This document shows, piece by piece, positions 36,760 to 48,522 of a DNA stretch of 64,000 bases. A model generated the notes under the pieces. It was not told the origin of the DNA. It made no database searches and saw only the letters and a program-made list of their open reading frames with translations. The position numbers and the translations under genes are program-made. Numbering within the stretch: the stretch's first letter is position 1; each line of letters starts with the position of its first letter. The DNA is from Cordia subcordata. Taxonomy: Eukaryota; Streptophyta; Magnoliopsida; Boraginales; Cordiaceae. Where the stretch lies: the NCBI GenBank assembly GCA_028554755.1, contig JAPTOF010000015.1:496001-560000 (forward strand). The letters are read 5' to 3'.

Positions 36760-38945
36760 AGATCCAAAGGTTAGGGTTTAGAGTGTTTAGGGTGTTTTTG
36801 CTGATGATGCCTATCTGGTTGATAGCTTATCACTTATATGGGCGTTCATTGGCATGATTTTAGGTCCATTCCTGTATCATCGTTTCGTAAATATGCCAAT
36901 CACCCCAATTAAGCAGGCTCCATTACCAATTAGTGGATTTATTCCTTAATGTGGGCAAGTTTGACTTATCTTGCTGAAGCGTTGGTTTTTGGGGAACAAT
37001 CTTTACTTTACTCTCCTGCCTTTTTTATATTTTAATGGGGCGACTCTTACTGTCTTGGACCCTAGGCCGCCCAACCTTGCCTAGCCGTGATTGGGCCTTC
37101 TTTTCAAGGGCCATACGTATGTGGTCCCAAACGATTAGCCCTCCACTTACTAGGCCCTGAGGCGTAATGAGTAGTTTTGCTAGATTTCACACTTGGGGAG
37201 GGCCCCTTTCTTCAGAATAGTTTGCTTTTGTATTTCTTTTATTTTGAATTCTACTTCCATTGTTTGTGACTCTTCATACTCGTAAGTTTACGTCGTTTCA
37301 GAAAAAAAAAAGTTTCTCTCGCATTAAATTAGTGTTAGTTTCCTTTTTGCCTTCCCCGCATGAGATTTGTCATTTTAGAGCCTTTCTCTAGTGACTTCCC
37401 CTCAGGCATTCGGCACTCTCTTCTTCCTCTCTGGCGTGGAAGTGCTTAGGTAAGTTTTTCATCTTTTTGTCCTTTTTCTGACTCTTTCTGTTGTCCTCAT
37501 ACGGCTAAGACTCACTCTGGGCTTGCTTCAAAAGTGAGTACCCTTTTGGGTGCCAAAAACCCTACCTCTAGTATATATATGTGAAGGTATTTGTTGATGG
37601 TTTTAGACTTCCTCTACCTAAACTTTTTTGTGATATCTATAACTATTACGGTATAGCCCCTAGCTAGTTAATGCCTAATGTATGGCGGTTATTGTTGTCG
37701 CTGGAGGTCTTGTTTGAACAACAAGGCCTTGCATTTCACCTTAGATAATATCTTGAATACTTGATGTTTACTTCTTTTTGGTGTGATCGTATTGCTTTAT
37801 ATTGTAAGTACACCCCTTCTGTTCCCTTTTTTCTTGGGTTAGCAGTTGTTAATTATGTGACATTGGCTTTGCAGGTGAAAACATGAACTTGTTAGATACA
37901 AAGTGTTCGCTTCACAATGTCCTTACTCATCACCTTTCTTCACTTAAGGAGGATCATTGCCACACTGTTCTACTAAGGAACCGCTGCAAACACATTGCCT
38001 CAAAGTGTAAGACAGTTGACGTTGTCTCTTTTGATGAAGAGATGTCGGCCCCAGGGGTGAGTCAACCATGAATCATCCTCTACGCCAGTCCTTTATCCCT
38101 CATGTTGCGTCTAAAGATGGTCCAAGGGCTTCATCTTTTGCTTTCTTCCCATTATCTCAAGTTGATGCTTCCTCGGATTCTATCTCATTTATTTGCCTAG
38201 ATTCTATGCTACAAAGTTATGCATGTTTTACATTATTTGCAGACGGTCAGTGGCTAAGTGGTATCATAGTAGATCTTGGGACTCATATGATTGCTGCTAT
38301 AAATGTAGCAAATTTTCCCTTCTCTCTCTCTCTATTTCTCTCTTTCTTTCTCTATCTTATATATATAGCAGGTTTTTAGCTATGTCATTATGCAGGCATA
38401 TGTACTGTGGGCCCGATTATGTCGTGATTTCAAGAAGGCAAAAGAGGAACTACAGGCCACAGCCATAGTTGATTCTATCTTTAATCAAGAGATTGCATAT
38501 TTGAAAGCGAAGCTTGCCACTTTTATTCAAGAGAAAGAGGCTTTAATAGTTACTTAGGAGCTGACAGAAAGAAAAGTTATCCGAGACTGCTGCTAAACTC
38601 ACAGCCGTGAAAGAGGCTACGACCCGTGAATCCACTATTTTGAAGAATTCTCTGATGGCATCAGAAGCTACTATTAAGAGGTTGAAGACTAAATGTCAAG
38701 CCATCAAGGATTATGCTGTGTTGAATACGACAGTCACCTTTTACCATTAGCACGACAAAGGGAAAGATTGTTCGTAGAGTAAGGAATATGTTTATGAGTC
38801 TTTTGAGAGGTTAAAGGGTCATTTGTCGAAGAAGATTCAGCGTAAGGTTGGCCTTACAAATGTTGCTCCAGAAAGTACCTCTTCTCAGCTCCACTGTGAT
38901 GGCTTTATGTTTTTTGTTAAAGACACTTTCTTATCTATTTTGTAG
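36760..38945 (+). pseudogene. Degenerate antisense ORF (aORF-like) of the Tat element
   Basis: Several stop-interrupted coding stretches lie on the plus strand. Around 36840-37150 there is a Trp/Phe/Gly-rich portion with VIGPSFQGPYVCGP. Around 37883-38160 there is a Cys/His/Ser-rich part. From about 38395 there is a coiled-coil portion (LWARLCRDFKKAKEEL, LKAKLATFIQEKEAL, then VKEATTRESTILKNS). Tat elements often carry such an ORF in opposite orientation to pol, sometimes with plant mobile domain similarity. I cannot confirm that domain by eye. Confidence 0.45.
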
Positions 38946-39202
38946 TGTAATCTTAGTGGACACGTGCTGGGTTTGTCTCTTGATATTAACATTATTTTGA
39001 ATAGTTGCCAGTTATGGCATTGTCTTTATGATATTGACCTCCTTTCTAATGAATTTTATTTGCATTGGTTCGCATGCTTATCATTCTTTGTCCTGTACAT
39101 AAACACTTTTGAAGTTTTTTTGCGAGCATGCTGAGTCTTAGTGGCTAGTCGAAAATGTTATTTAGATAAGTGTTTATGCAAAGTCATGGCCTTGAACTTT
39201 AG

Positions 39203-39655
39203 GGCCATAAATAAGTGGAATGTTATTTAGTTAAGTGTTTATACTGAGTCGTGGCCTTGAACTTCAAGGCCGTGGATAAGTGGTAGCCCTAATGTTTGGA
39301 TCGAGGGGCTTTAAGTCGCAGCCGTGATGTTTAGATCGAAGGGTTGCAGACAAATCATAGCCTGATGTTTGGATCGAAGGGCTTTAAGTCATGGCCCTGG
39401 TGTTTGGGTCAAAGGGCGGAAAATAAATCGTAGCCCTGATGTTCAAATTGAAGGGATTTAAGTCACGGCCCTAATTTTTGGATTGAAGGGCCGAAGATAA
39501 ATTGTAGCCCTCATGTTCGGACCGAAAGGCTTTAAGTCATAGCCTTGATGTTTGGATCGAAGGGTCGAAGATAAATCGTAGCCTCGATGTTTGGATTGAA
39601 GGGCTTTAAGTTGTAGCCATGATGTTTTGATTAAAGGCTGCATATAAATCATGGG
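39203..39655. repeat. Alternating 35/39-bp minisatellite of the Tat-like element
   Basis: From about 39303, units of 35 bp (GAAGGGCTTTAAGTCATGGC...) and 39 bp (GAAGGGCCGAAGATAAATCG...) alternate, giving a higher-order period near 74 bp for about five rounds. More diverged relatives of the unit extend back to about 39203. Both unit types share the GATGTTTGGATC ending. Confidence 0.85.
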
Positions 39656-39960
39656 CAAGACATTGCATTAAAGCAATCATGAAGCATTTTATTATTCAAA
39701 GGTAGATGATTGCAAACATTTCAAAGGAAAGAAAAGAAAACAACCCTTTTCTTTTCTTTAAAGTAGCTTTTTTGATGCACAATATTCCATTTGTATACTT
39801 TTGCTCCCGTGGCTACTATGACTTTATATGGTTCTTTTCAGCTTGGCCCCAATTTCCCCGCATTCACTTCTTATATATTTTGGAAGACACGTTACAACAC
39901 TTAATCCCCCACAGAGAAAGTGCGTACCTTTAATTTCTTGTTAAAACTCTCTGTCGTCCT

Positions 39961-41875
39961 TCACTCAAATTCTTGGATTTTGAATTCAATGGCGCTTTGC
40001 AACTCCTCCAGGGTGTTTAATTGTAGCCACAACTTTTCATTGTTGGCATCTTCTTCAGCAAATATCCTTCTATGGCTAGTTATTTTGGCTTCATGTGGGA
40101 CCATCATTTCTGCGCCATACGTAAGGAAGAACAGAGTATCTCCCGTAGCGGTCTTAGGCATGGTATGGTAGGCCCAAAGCACTGTGGGAAGTTCTTTAGC
40201 CCATTTGCTTTTTGCATATTCTAACCTTTTCTTGATAATGGACAAGATTTTTTTATTTGAAGATTCAGCTTGCCCATTAGCTTGTGGGTATCTCGGGGTA
40301 GAATGTGTGAGTTTGATCTTCCATTCAGCGCAGAAAGATTAAACTCATGATTTTACGAGCCATTGTGGGTTACAATCTCCTGCGGCACTTCAAAGTACAA
40401 AATAATGTTCTTCTAGATGAAGCTTTTGATTTCCCTATCTCGGACTTATACAAAGGCATCAGCTTTTGTTCATTGGGTGAGATAATTAGTGAGGGTTAGC
40501 ATAAATACCTTTTGTCGGGGGTTCGTTGGTAACTTTCCCATAATGTCTATCCTTCACTTCATGAATGGCCAGACACTGACGTAAGGGATTGGCTAGCTAA
40601 TGAGAAATCTGTGCATGACATTGACATTTATCACACCTGTGCATGTAATTAATTGTATCTACATGCATTGTTGGCCAACAATATCCAGCGGTTATTAGTC
40701 TATGCATCAAGTTGCGTCCTCTAGAGTGATTCTTATAATGCCCTTCCTGTAGCTCGACCATTACATATTGAACTTCATCTCTCTCGAGGCATCGTAAGTA
40801 AGGTCCGGTATATGAGCGTTTGTACATCTTGCTGTTGACCACATAGTAGCATGCAAACTTCATTATGATTTTCTATGCTTCTGCACTGTTGTTTGGCAAA
40901 TTCCCTTGTTCTAAGTATGCTCTGATCGGCGCCATCCCTGAATCTGTGATTAACTGTTTAATGTCATCAATTGCATCCCGCGACAACAACCATCCTAGGA
41001 GATAGATTATAGGGATTGTTTTGTCCTTTACTCCCTTTGAAGTAAATCCCAGGTTAGCTAAGGCATCAGCGTTTTTATTCAATTCTCTGTTGATTTGTAA
41101 AAGGACAACATCTCCAATTTTTGTTTGCAATTTCTTGATTACGGCTAGGTATTTGACCATCCTTGCATCTCTCGCTTGATAACTTCTTGCCAATTAGTTT
41201 AAGACTAACTATGAATCGTAGAAGACTTTGAACTTTTTTGCTCCCATCTTTTTTAACCATGTCAAGCCAAGGAGTAACGCCTCGCACTTAGCTTCATTGT
41301 TGGTTGTTTTAAACATGCATTTGACTGCTTTTTCAATTTTTATGCCCATTGGTTTTTTATCACAATGCCAAGACCGCTGCCTTTAGTGTGTGCAAAACTC
41401 TTTGTGTGCAGCATCTATTCTTCGAGAGAGGGGCCCCTAATTGTCAAAACTTCTTCTTGCGGTTGCTGATTTGAGAAATCCACAACAAAATCAGCCAAGG
41501 CTTGTGACTTTATTGCTGCCTGGGCTGAGAAGTGATATCAAATTCACTCAATTCCACGGCCTATTTAAGCAATCTTCCAGAAGCTTCAGGTTTCTGCACG
41601 ATGGCTTTCAAAGGCAACTCTGTCAACACAATGATAAGGTGTGACATAAAATATGGACGAAGCTTTCTGGCCACGGATACCAAGGCTAGTACTATTTTGT
41701 CAATTGTTTCATACTTGTTTTTTGCCACAGTTAATGCCTTGCTCATAAAATACACAGGTAACTGCTCTTTCCTTCTTCTCGTACTAACACTGCACTTACA
41801 GCTGCGTCTGATCCTGAGAGATACAACAGCAACTTCTTTCATGGGGATGGTTTGGATAGTAAAGACAGGCTAGTT
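39961..41875 (-). pseudogene. gypsy pol remnant: RNase H, second RNase H, integrase
   Basis: On the minus strand: 41842-41561 is RT-linked RNase H (EQLPVYFMSKAL, KNKYETIDKIVLALV, LRPYFMSH); about 41300-40873 is an archaeal-type RNase H (SYQARDARMVKYLAVIKKL, INRELNKNADALANLG); 40863-40597 is the HHCC zinc-binding region (GYCWPTMHVD, CDKCQCHA); 40590-40250 is a frameshifted integrase core with STPRYPQANGQAESSNK; 40245-39961 is the following integrase part (WAKELPTVLWAYHTMPK, TGDTLFFLTYGAEMMVP). Stops and frameshifts occur throughout, so it is inactive. Confidence 0.85.
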
Positions 41876-41900
41876 AAGTACTCCTTCAGTTTTTAGAGGG

Positions 41901-42840
41901 TGGCTTCACATTCTATTTATGAAGACAACTACACCCACAAACAGAGAAGAAGTTAAGAGATGAAATATTTGCCCGATGATTAACATAGTTAAATTTTCTA
42001 CATAGAGATGATATGTACCAAAAACCTATCTTATGCCATTATTCTCTTGCTGAGGTTCCTAATCACACTTTTCTCAGGCTTCCCGCTAAAACTTGTCTCT
42101 TACTATGAGAATGATCTGAGGTTTAATATTCTTTGAGTGTCTATTTTCCTTATTAAATATGGATTGCTTCTGATTGTAACCCATCTTTGCCTTTTTTGTG
42201 CATATGTTGTTTGTATATAGTGTGTTGTGAGTGGTGTGGTAGTGTAGGGAGGTGAGATGGTAGCTATGATAAGTGGAGATAGTGACTGTGTGATGGGTGG
42301 TGGTAGAAGGGGCTTATTTTCTTTTTCTTTTTCTTTTTTGTTATAATGGTAATATTTATCTGTGGTGACAAAATTAAACACAATGTTATTTGTAGTTTAC
42401 TTCGTTAGATGCTTGCAATTTTAATCCAAGGTTAAAGGTTCAAATCTTTTCCCCTATAAATGATTTTTGAAAATGAAAGGGATCTTTTTACCAAAATTAA
42501 GTTTGTCACACAAAAAAAGAAAACGAATTTTAATTTGCACGAGTGTAGCACACTCACTGTTAAATGTAATGGATTTTTTGACAGATTGTGCTTTATTTTT
42601 TAAGATGATAGGGGGTTCGATGCCTATTTTTAAACAATAGGGGCTAACTGTACATTTATGGCTAACCACAAGGAATATGGTGCCATTTTTTTTTATTTTT
42701 TATTTTTATGTTGTTCGGCCCTTGCTTGGAATGCTGCTGTATGGCTTTTAAAATATATGCTTGTGTGTTTTATAAAAACAGTAGGTGGGGAAAGGGGGTC
42801 CACAACTAGTTAGTGAGAATGTGAGGTTTTAATTATATAT
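41901..42840. other. Intergenic sequence, no gene recognised
   Basis: A G/T-rich stretch at 42190-42310 is the only distinct composition. No domain, and no LTR that matches the other side of the Tat-like remnant, was found. Confidence 0.35.
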
Positions 42841-42858
42841 TTTATAATACATATACAT

Positions 42859-42868
<10 letters not shown>

Positions 42869-42898
<30 letters not shown>

Positions 42899-42899
42899 T
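42869..42899. repeat. (TA)n microsatellite
   Basis: TA run following an ATACATACATA stretch. A second run of the same type lies at about 43029-43057. Confidence 0.9.
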
Positions 42900-43023
42900 G
42901 CATGTGTATGTGTTGTAAAATGGTGGTCACATTAACTTGCAAAAAAAGTAGTAGTCACATGTGTATGAGTTTAATAGTAGGGTCACAGGTGCTTTATTCC
43001 TTTTTCTTTTGTATGTGTGTGTG

Positions 43024-43059
<36 letters not shown>

Positions 43060-43079
43060 TGTGTCCATGTGTTTGTGGG

Positions 43080-46000
43080 GTACTTATATCATGGACTCGC
43101 AGGTCCACAATACAACATGTACTGCCGCGTACAAAACACGCGCATATAAAGGCTTAGCTCAGCAGCCAAATTGATTCTTCAATTCCATTATTCAACTCGA
43201 TTATTTCACAATCAAATCATCAACAATCAATCTTTGCTTCGATGATTTCACAATGACCGAAACAACATCAACAACATCCAGAGAAATTATCGAATCCGAA
43301 GGTATGATTCAACATCAAACCACCTTCTTTTTCAAAAAATTGATTTGCATGTGTGTATCGGTATATGTGTTAGCAAATATTTGTTCAATGCAAATTAATC
43401 AATTTTCAATTTTTATCTTTTCAAATTCTGATTCAATCATGTTTACAGAAGCTTATTGTTGTAGCTGCATTGAACAGATAGTCTTTTCATTCTGAACAAA
43501 CGTTTATGATTGTTTTCTTGTATAGCTGTTGCGAATTTTACACTTGCCAACATATATTATGATGCTGTGTGAATTTTGTTGAACAATCGGACTCTGGATA
43601 CTAAACAAACATCTGTGACTATTTAGAAAATTTTACTTGTTAACAGATATTGTGATTCTTTGTGAATTTTAGTGAACAAATAGATTATGAGCTACAAACA
43701 AACAACGTCTGCATACTGGACAAACATCTATGATTGTTTGAAAAAATTTACTTGTGAACAAATATTTTCATGGCATGTCAATTTTACTGAACAAGTAGTT
43801 TAGCGATACTGAACAAATAGTGTTTTTATTCTGAACAAACGTTTGTCACTATTTCAACTAATAGGTGATAGCATTGATTTAAAGATTATTGAAGCTAAAA
43901 CATCAAATTTAATGAGCTAAAAGTGCTCGAGGAGGAAGATGCATTTGAAATGTACAATAATTACGCACACATGCATTTGAACACTAATGGATTCATTGAT
44001 AGAGGAATATAATTTTCAATATAGTTACTAAATTGATAGTCTATGGCTAGTGAAAAAACACTGACAACATATTGAACAAATATAACTTTCTGAACTACTA
44101 CTAACTAAATAATATTTTTTCTTGATTGCAGGGAGTACTGATCAAGTGGGCAAACGACATATTTTTCGACACACCAATACAATTGATCCATCTCTTACAA
44201 TTCAACAATATCCTTCTCCTCCAAGCAAGCTTTAGAGAACAGAGAATATAGATGCAAATAGCCAACTAATTGCATATCCAAGCCCACAGCAAAATGTTAT
44301 TGAAAGAAAAAAATTTTCTTCCTTTAAACAATTGTATAAACAATGAAAATTAACATTTTGTAGTTTCCCTAAATAATGTTCCAACCCTGATTGTGGAACT
44401 CATTTTTATTTAAATTTGAGCTGAACTTCTTTGATATTGTTGATAAATAGATCTGTAAGTTTGATATGCAAGCTTGTTTAGTGGCTTTGTACTGGTCATT
44501 CACTAAGTTGCTACTATTTGCTCAGTGACCAAACATGGTTTTAGGAAATTCTAATTCTTCACTCCATTAGTACTATTTGTCCTGTGAACAAACTTAGTAG
44601 TATTTCTTCTCTGGCTTAGTAGTATTTACTCACTATGTTAGTGCTATTTGTTCACTTGGTTCTAGGAAAAACCTAGTTGGTGTGTAGTCTATTTTTGTTG
44701 CTTAACCAAGTAATTATATGTATTATTTGTCTCAATGCGGCAAAAGTCAAGCTTCTATGATCTTATTTTGTGCGTTGTCCCAAGAATTTACCATGCTTTG
44801 GACTTATAACATATGTTTATTATAAGATGATTTTTAATATAGAAAAGTATGTTACAGTTGAGATGTCTTATTTTATAATTATAAAAAATAGCATAACCAT
44901 GCATTCCTTAAATCTTCTAAGATAAAAAACTATAACTTGTTTTGAATATCATATTATACTTATAATAAGATGTCTTAAAATCATTCCAATATCCAGAACA
45001 ATTAGCAAATAAAATGCACCAAAATACTAAACAAATAGGCATATGCCAGTGAACAAACAAAAATTTTGATTAATTGTTTCATTGCTTTCACTAAACCATC
45101 AGTCACAGAACAACAAAAGAATATTTAATCCAAGTAATTGTTAGCAAATGCCATCAAATCAATGTCTTGATCAATCCCTTCTACCTCTCCCTAAAATCTT
45201 TCTACCTCTTCCTCGCCCTTAACCTTTCTCCTGGACTGTCGCTACTCCCGTGCAGCAGTTGTTTTTGTTCTTTTAGCTATTCTCTGCCTCTAAAAATCAT
45301 TCTTCTTCATCTTATGCTTTTTTTATTTCATTCTCTCCTGCATCCTTGTTCTTATCCTTCTTTGAATCATTCTTCTTATTAATCTTCTCCTTATCCTTGT
45401 TCTTCTCCTTATCTTTTCCCTCCTTAGTACCCTTATTTGTGTCGGACTTTTATCTTTCAATCTTTGATTGATATGCCTTTCTTGCAACCTTCTCTTTGGA
45501 AAACTTTCTTTTTGTCAATGTATGTTCCTAAAAGACAAACATAAACAAATGAACAAACATTTCAAAATAGTGTATGACCTACCAATTTCTAGTGCATAAT
45601 TCATAATAACTGAAAGAAAAAAGAAAATGTATTCATAATAACAGAATAAGGCACATAGTATACATACTAAACAAATAGTTCATAAATACTGAACAAACAG
45701 TTCCTACATAGTGAACAAATGACAAATTTCATAATTTAGAAATTTCTAGATCCATAATTTTTTCTCCCATGCATGGGATCAATTTCAGGTTTCATAATCC
45801 AGAAATTTTCAGCTCAAGGAGTTTTTTTTTTTTTTAATAATTGTGAACTATTGACAATTGCAATAAAACAATCTAACAATTGATTATGAACAAGAACAGA
45901 ACAACCCCTTTAGCTCATTACCTTATAAAACAACTTACACAATAAAGATAGACAAAAAATTAGGGTTTCAAAACTTTAAAACTAAAATAAAATCACAAAA

Positions 46001-46400
46001 GCTAATGAAGCAAAAATTGAATAAAAAATTAAGCAAACTAAGACAAAAATTAAGGTTTCAAATATGGAAAAAATAAAATCAAAGACGCTAATTTCCCTTA
46101 CAAATATTAGAGCAAACTTAGTGTTTAAAATTAGAGAAAAATAAAACCACAAGGAAGCAAAAATCAAACAAAATATTAAACCAAAAAACAAACTAAGCAT
46201 TGTATGCGTCGTGTGTTGTAACCGTCCATCGTGCGCTGCTGTCGTGCCTCGTGAGTCGTGAAACTAGAGAGAGGTTACAGAGAAGGTAGAGAGAAAACAG
46301 AGAAGTTCAATAAGCACGTGATTGCATGCTCCCGCAGGTGCACAATGCCTGCGGATACACCATTGTGCAGGTGCATAGTATATTTTGTGGTGTTTGTGTA
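43080..46400. other. Degenerate repeat region, possibly an old Mutator-like element
   Basis: A short plus-strand piece at 43922-43985 (LEEEDAFEMYNNYA) resembles the start of FAR1-type DNA-binding domains, found in Mutator-like transposons and genes derived from them. A stop-interrupted stretch (GKRHIFRHTNTIDPSL) follows at 44150-44300. 45130-45560 would encode a Lys/Glu-rich chain on the minus strand. The words GCAGGTCCACAATAC (43100) and GCAGGTGCACAATGC (46336) recur near the two ends, but as direct rather than inverted repeats. No intact gene. Class uncertain. Confidence 0.3.
43485..43870. repeat. Degenerate tandem repeat with GAACAAA words
   Basis: Three to four diverged units of about 105-120 bp share AACAAACATCTGTGACTATT, AAATTTTACTTGTGAACA and TGAATTTTAGTGAACAA. 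The same GAACAAA words continue sparsely to 45700. Confidence 0.65.
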
Positions 46401-46859
46401 TGTACACGAAAAGAAAGAAATATAAAATAATTTTATCAAAATTTAAAGTTAACCTCTATATATTGTAATAACCTATATATATATATATATCTATATATTG
46501 TAATAATATTAAAATAACCTAAATTCATCAAACCTATTAAAAACTAACCTAGTTAATGTTAAACTAATTATGTCATAAGATTATTTAATAAATCCTAAGT
46601 TTGTCCTAAAACCCTAGATGCCAATTAAGATGTCCTAACTTGATTTAATAAAACCTAATTCTAATTAACCCAATTATCTAATCTAATTAATCTAACTATT
46701 AAAGTAAATTACTAATTTCTAATTACACTAAGTTACTAATTAACCTAATTACTTATAATTAACTTAATTAATCTAATTAAATTAAAATCTGAGTATTTCC
46801 TAATTAATTATAAACTCAAATTAAATCAAAACTAATGACAAAATAAAAACATAAAAAGT
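46401..46859. other. AT-rich spacer with CTAATTAA-type repetition
   Basis: Almost pure A/T/C text dominated by TAACCTAATT and TAATCTAATTAA words. Non-coding, and may belong to the gypsy LTR on its right. Confidence 0.45.
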
Positions 46860-47135
46860 TAATAGAAATTAATAAAAGCGACACACATACACACTAAGTA
46901 TTCAAGAGCACCCAAAATAGCTAAAACGAACACTCAATAAGTACTCGAAATAACTCAAATAAGCACTGAAATGCACATTCACACTCATCCAAATTACATC
47001 AACACTTGTGCACAAATGCCACATAAATGCACCAAGAAAAACCCTAAACACCCCTAAAATACACGTAAACGACATCCATAAACACACAAATCAACACACA
47101 TCAACACCCCCAAACTTTCTTCTTGTTTGTCCCCA
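46860..47135 (-). mobile_element. 3' end of a Ty3-gypsy element: PPT and start of LTR
   Basis: On the minus strand, TTGCTTGGGGACAAACAAGA is followed by AAGTTTGGGGGTGTTGATGT. This GGGGACAA...AAAGTTTGGGGGTGTTGATG arrangement is the typical junction between the internal 3' region and the LTR of plant gypsy (Athila-like) elements. The LTR would run from about 47109 leftwards into 46860 or beyond. No second LTR or coding domain was found, so it is a fragment. Confidence 0.6.
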
Positions 47136-48489
47136 AGCAAGCCTACACCAAAGTCTATCCACACACTTTTCAAAGAGTTGCCGGTTGTATTAACTTGCTT
47201 TCATTTTGCCTCTAAAGGGGTTCAAAGGGTCATTCCTTTTGTGTAAAAGCAAACCAACCGTTTCTCGGATCCTTCTCTCAAGCACAAGGGGCCTCACACC
47301 TCTTAGGAACTTACCAAGAAGTTTAAACCACCACAACTTAGGATTTTAACTCACGCACCTGGGATGTTGATACTTCATGCCCTCTATCAACTAATATGAC
47401 CTCCCACATGCATTTAGCCCAAAAGATGCTTTAAGAGACTTTTCGAACATTATATTTTTTACAATAAGGGAGCAATTCAAAGAGAGTTTCATAAACACTT
47501 TGAAAGCTCAAAAACATGTTTTGCAAATCTTGAAGTTTCTTTGAAAGATTTCTGCTAGTAGGAAAAGTTTCAAGGTTTATTATAAATGCCCATGAAGAGT
47601 TTAGAAAAGTTAATGCAAAGAAATCATATAGGAAGAGCTATAATGAGCCACTCTAAGGCAAGCACAAATAAAGCACACAAGCCAATATCTCTTGTGTCGC
47701 CTCGTCTCATCCTTGTGTCTTCACTTCTTCTTCTTGAGCAAATCTTGAACTCTTCTTTTCTTGGATCAATCTTGCAATGCTTTGCTTTGATATAATCTTC
47801 TTCAACCCAATCAATGCATAACCCCAAGAATGCAAACACCTGTCTTAAAGTTATGTTAAAAAACAAGCTCACAAGATGTTTAGCATTCAATTCAATATAA
47901 TCATAATTTGCATCATCAAAACGTCATTAAAAGCTACATTAATCCAATCATATATCTATATGTGAGGGGCAAGCAAGCTCAAGAGGAAAGCGTAAATAGA
48001 GCTTTAAAATTGATTGCTTGAAAACTTTGAATCATCTTTGATTAGCGGAAAGAGTGTTGTATGTGAAGTTTACTTTTAATGAAAAGCACAAAACCCAAAT
48101 CGAGAACGAAGAACACAAACAATTTATAGTGGTTTGGCCACCAAGTCCACATCTTCTACCTAAGGCTTCCTACCCTAGGATTTCAAACAAACTCCACTAA
48201 AACCTCGTGCTTTTCATAAGTTGGCTAAGCACAAATCAATATACAACCCTTGATTTATTATCCCAAATCAAGAAACCCACTTTGAATATTTTGATTTTGT
48301 TCTCACAAATCCTATTCTACCCCATACCTAACTCTTACAACATTTGACACAAGGTTTTACAACAGGAATCTCAATGAAAATTGAACCACAAGTTGGTATA
48401 GAGGGTTATTACTTCTTTTGAGGAAGATGAAAGCTCTCTTCTTTTTGAATGTTGTTTTGTCTTCTTGTTCTTGAAAAGCTAGAATAATG

Positions 48490-48522
<33 letters not shown>

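Larger units (their letters stand above)
36750..41900 (-). mobile_element. Ty3-gypsy Tat/Retand-like retrotransposon remnant
   Basis: Reading on the minus strand, the order is gypsy RNase H, a second archaeal-type RNase H, integrase zinc finger, integrase core and C-terminal part, then a block of tandem repeats, then a region coding on the opposite strand. Dual RNase H, 3' tandem repeats and an antisense extra ORF are the known hallmarks of Tat-lineage elements such as Retand. Gag, protease and most of the reverse transcriptase are missing at the 41.9-kb side, and LTRs were not identified, so the limits given are approximate. Confidence 0.75.

Noticed and set aside
39203..39655. CRISPR array
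   Set aside because: Units are contiguous diverged tandem repeats without unique spacers, and the genome is a plant's.
39458..39658. Minus-strand repeated peptide (SKHRGYDL-like units)
   Set aside because: It is the translation of the minisatellite in a non-conserved frame; no sign of selection can be claimed.
43253..43495. 80-codon plus-strand frame as a gene
   Set aside because: The first 17 or so residues look plausible, but the rest is low-complexity AT-rich sequence; no family match.
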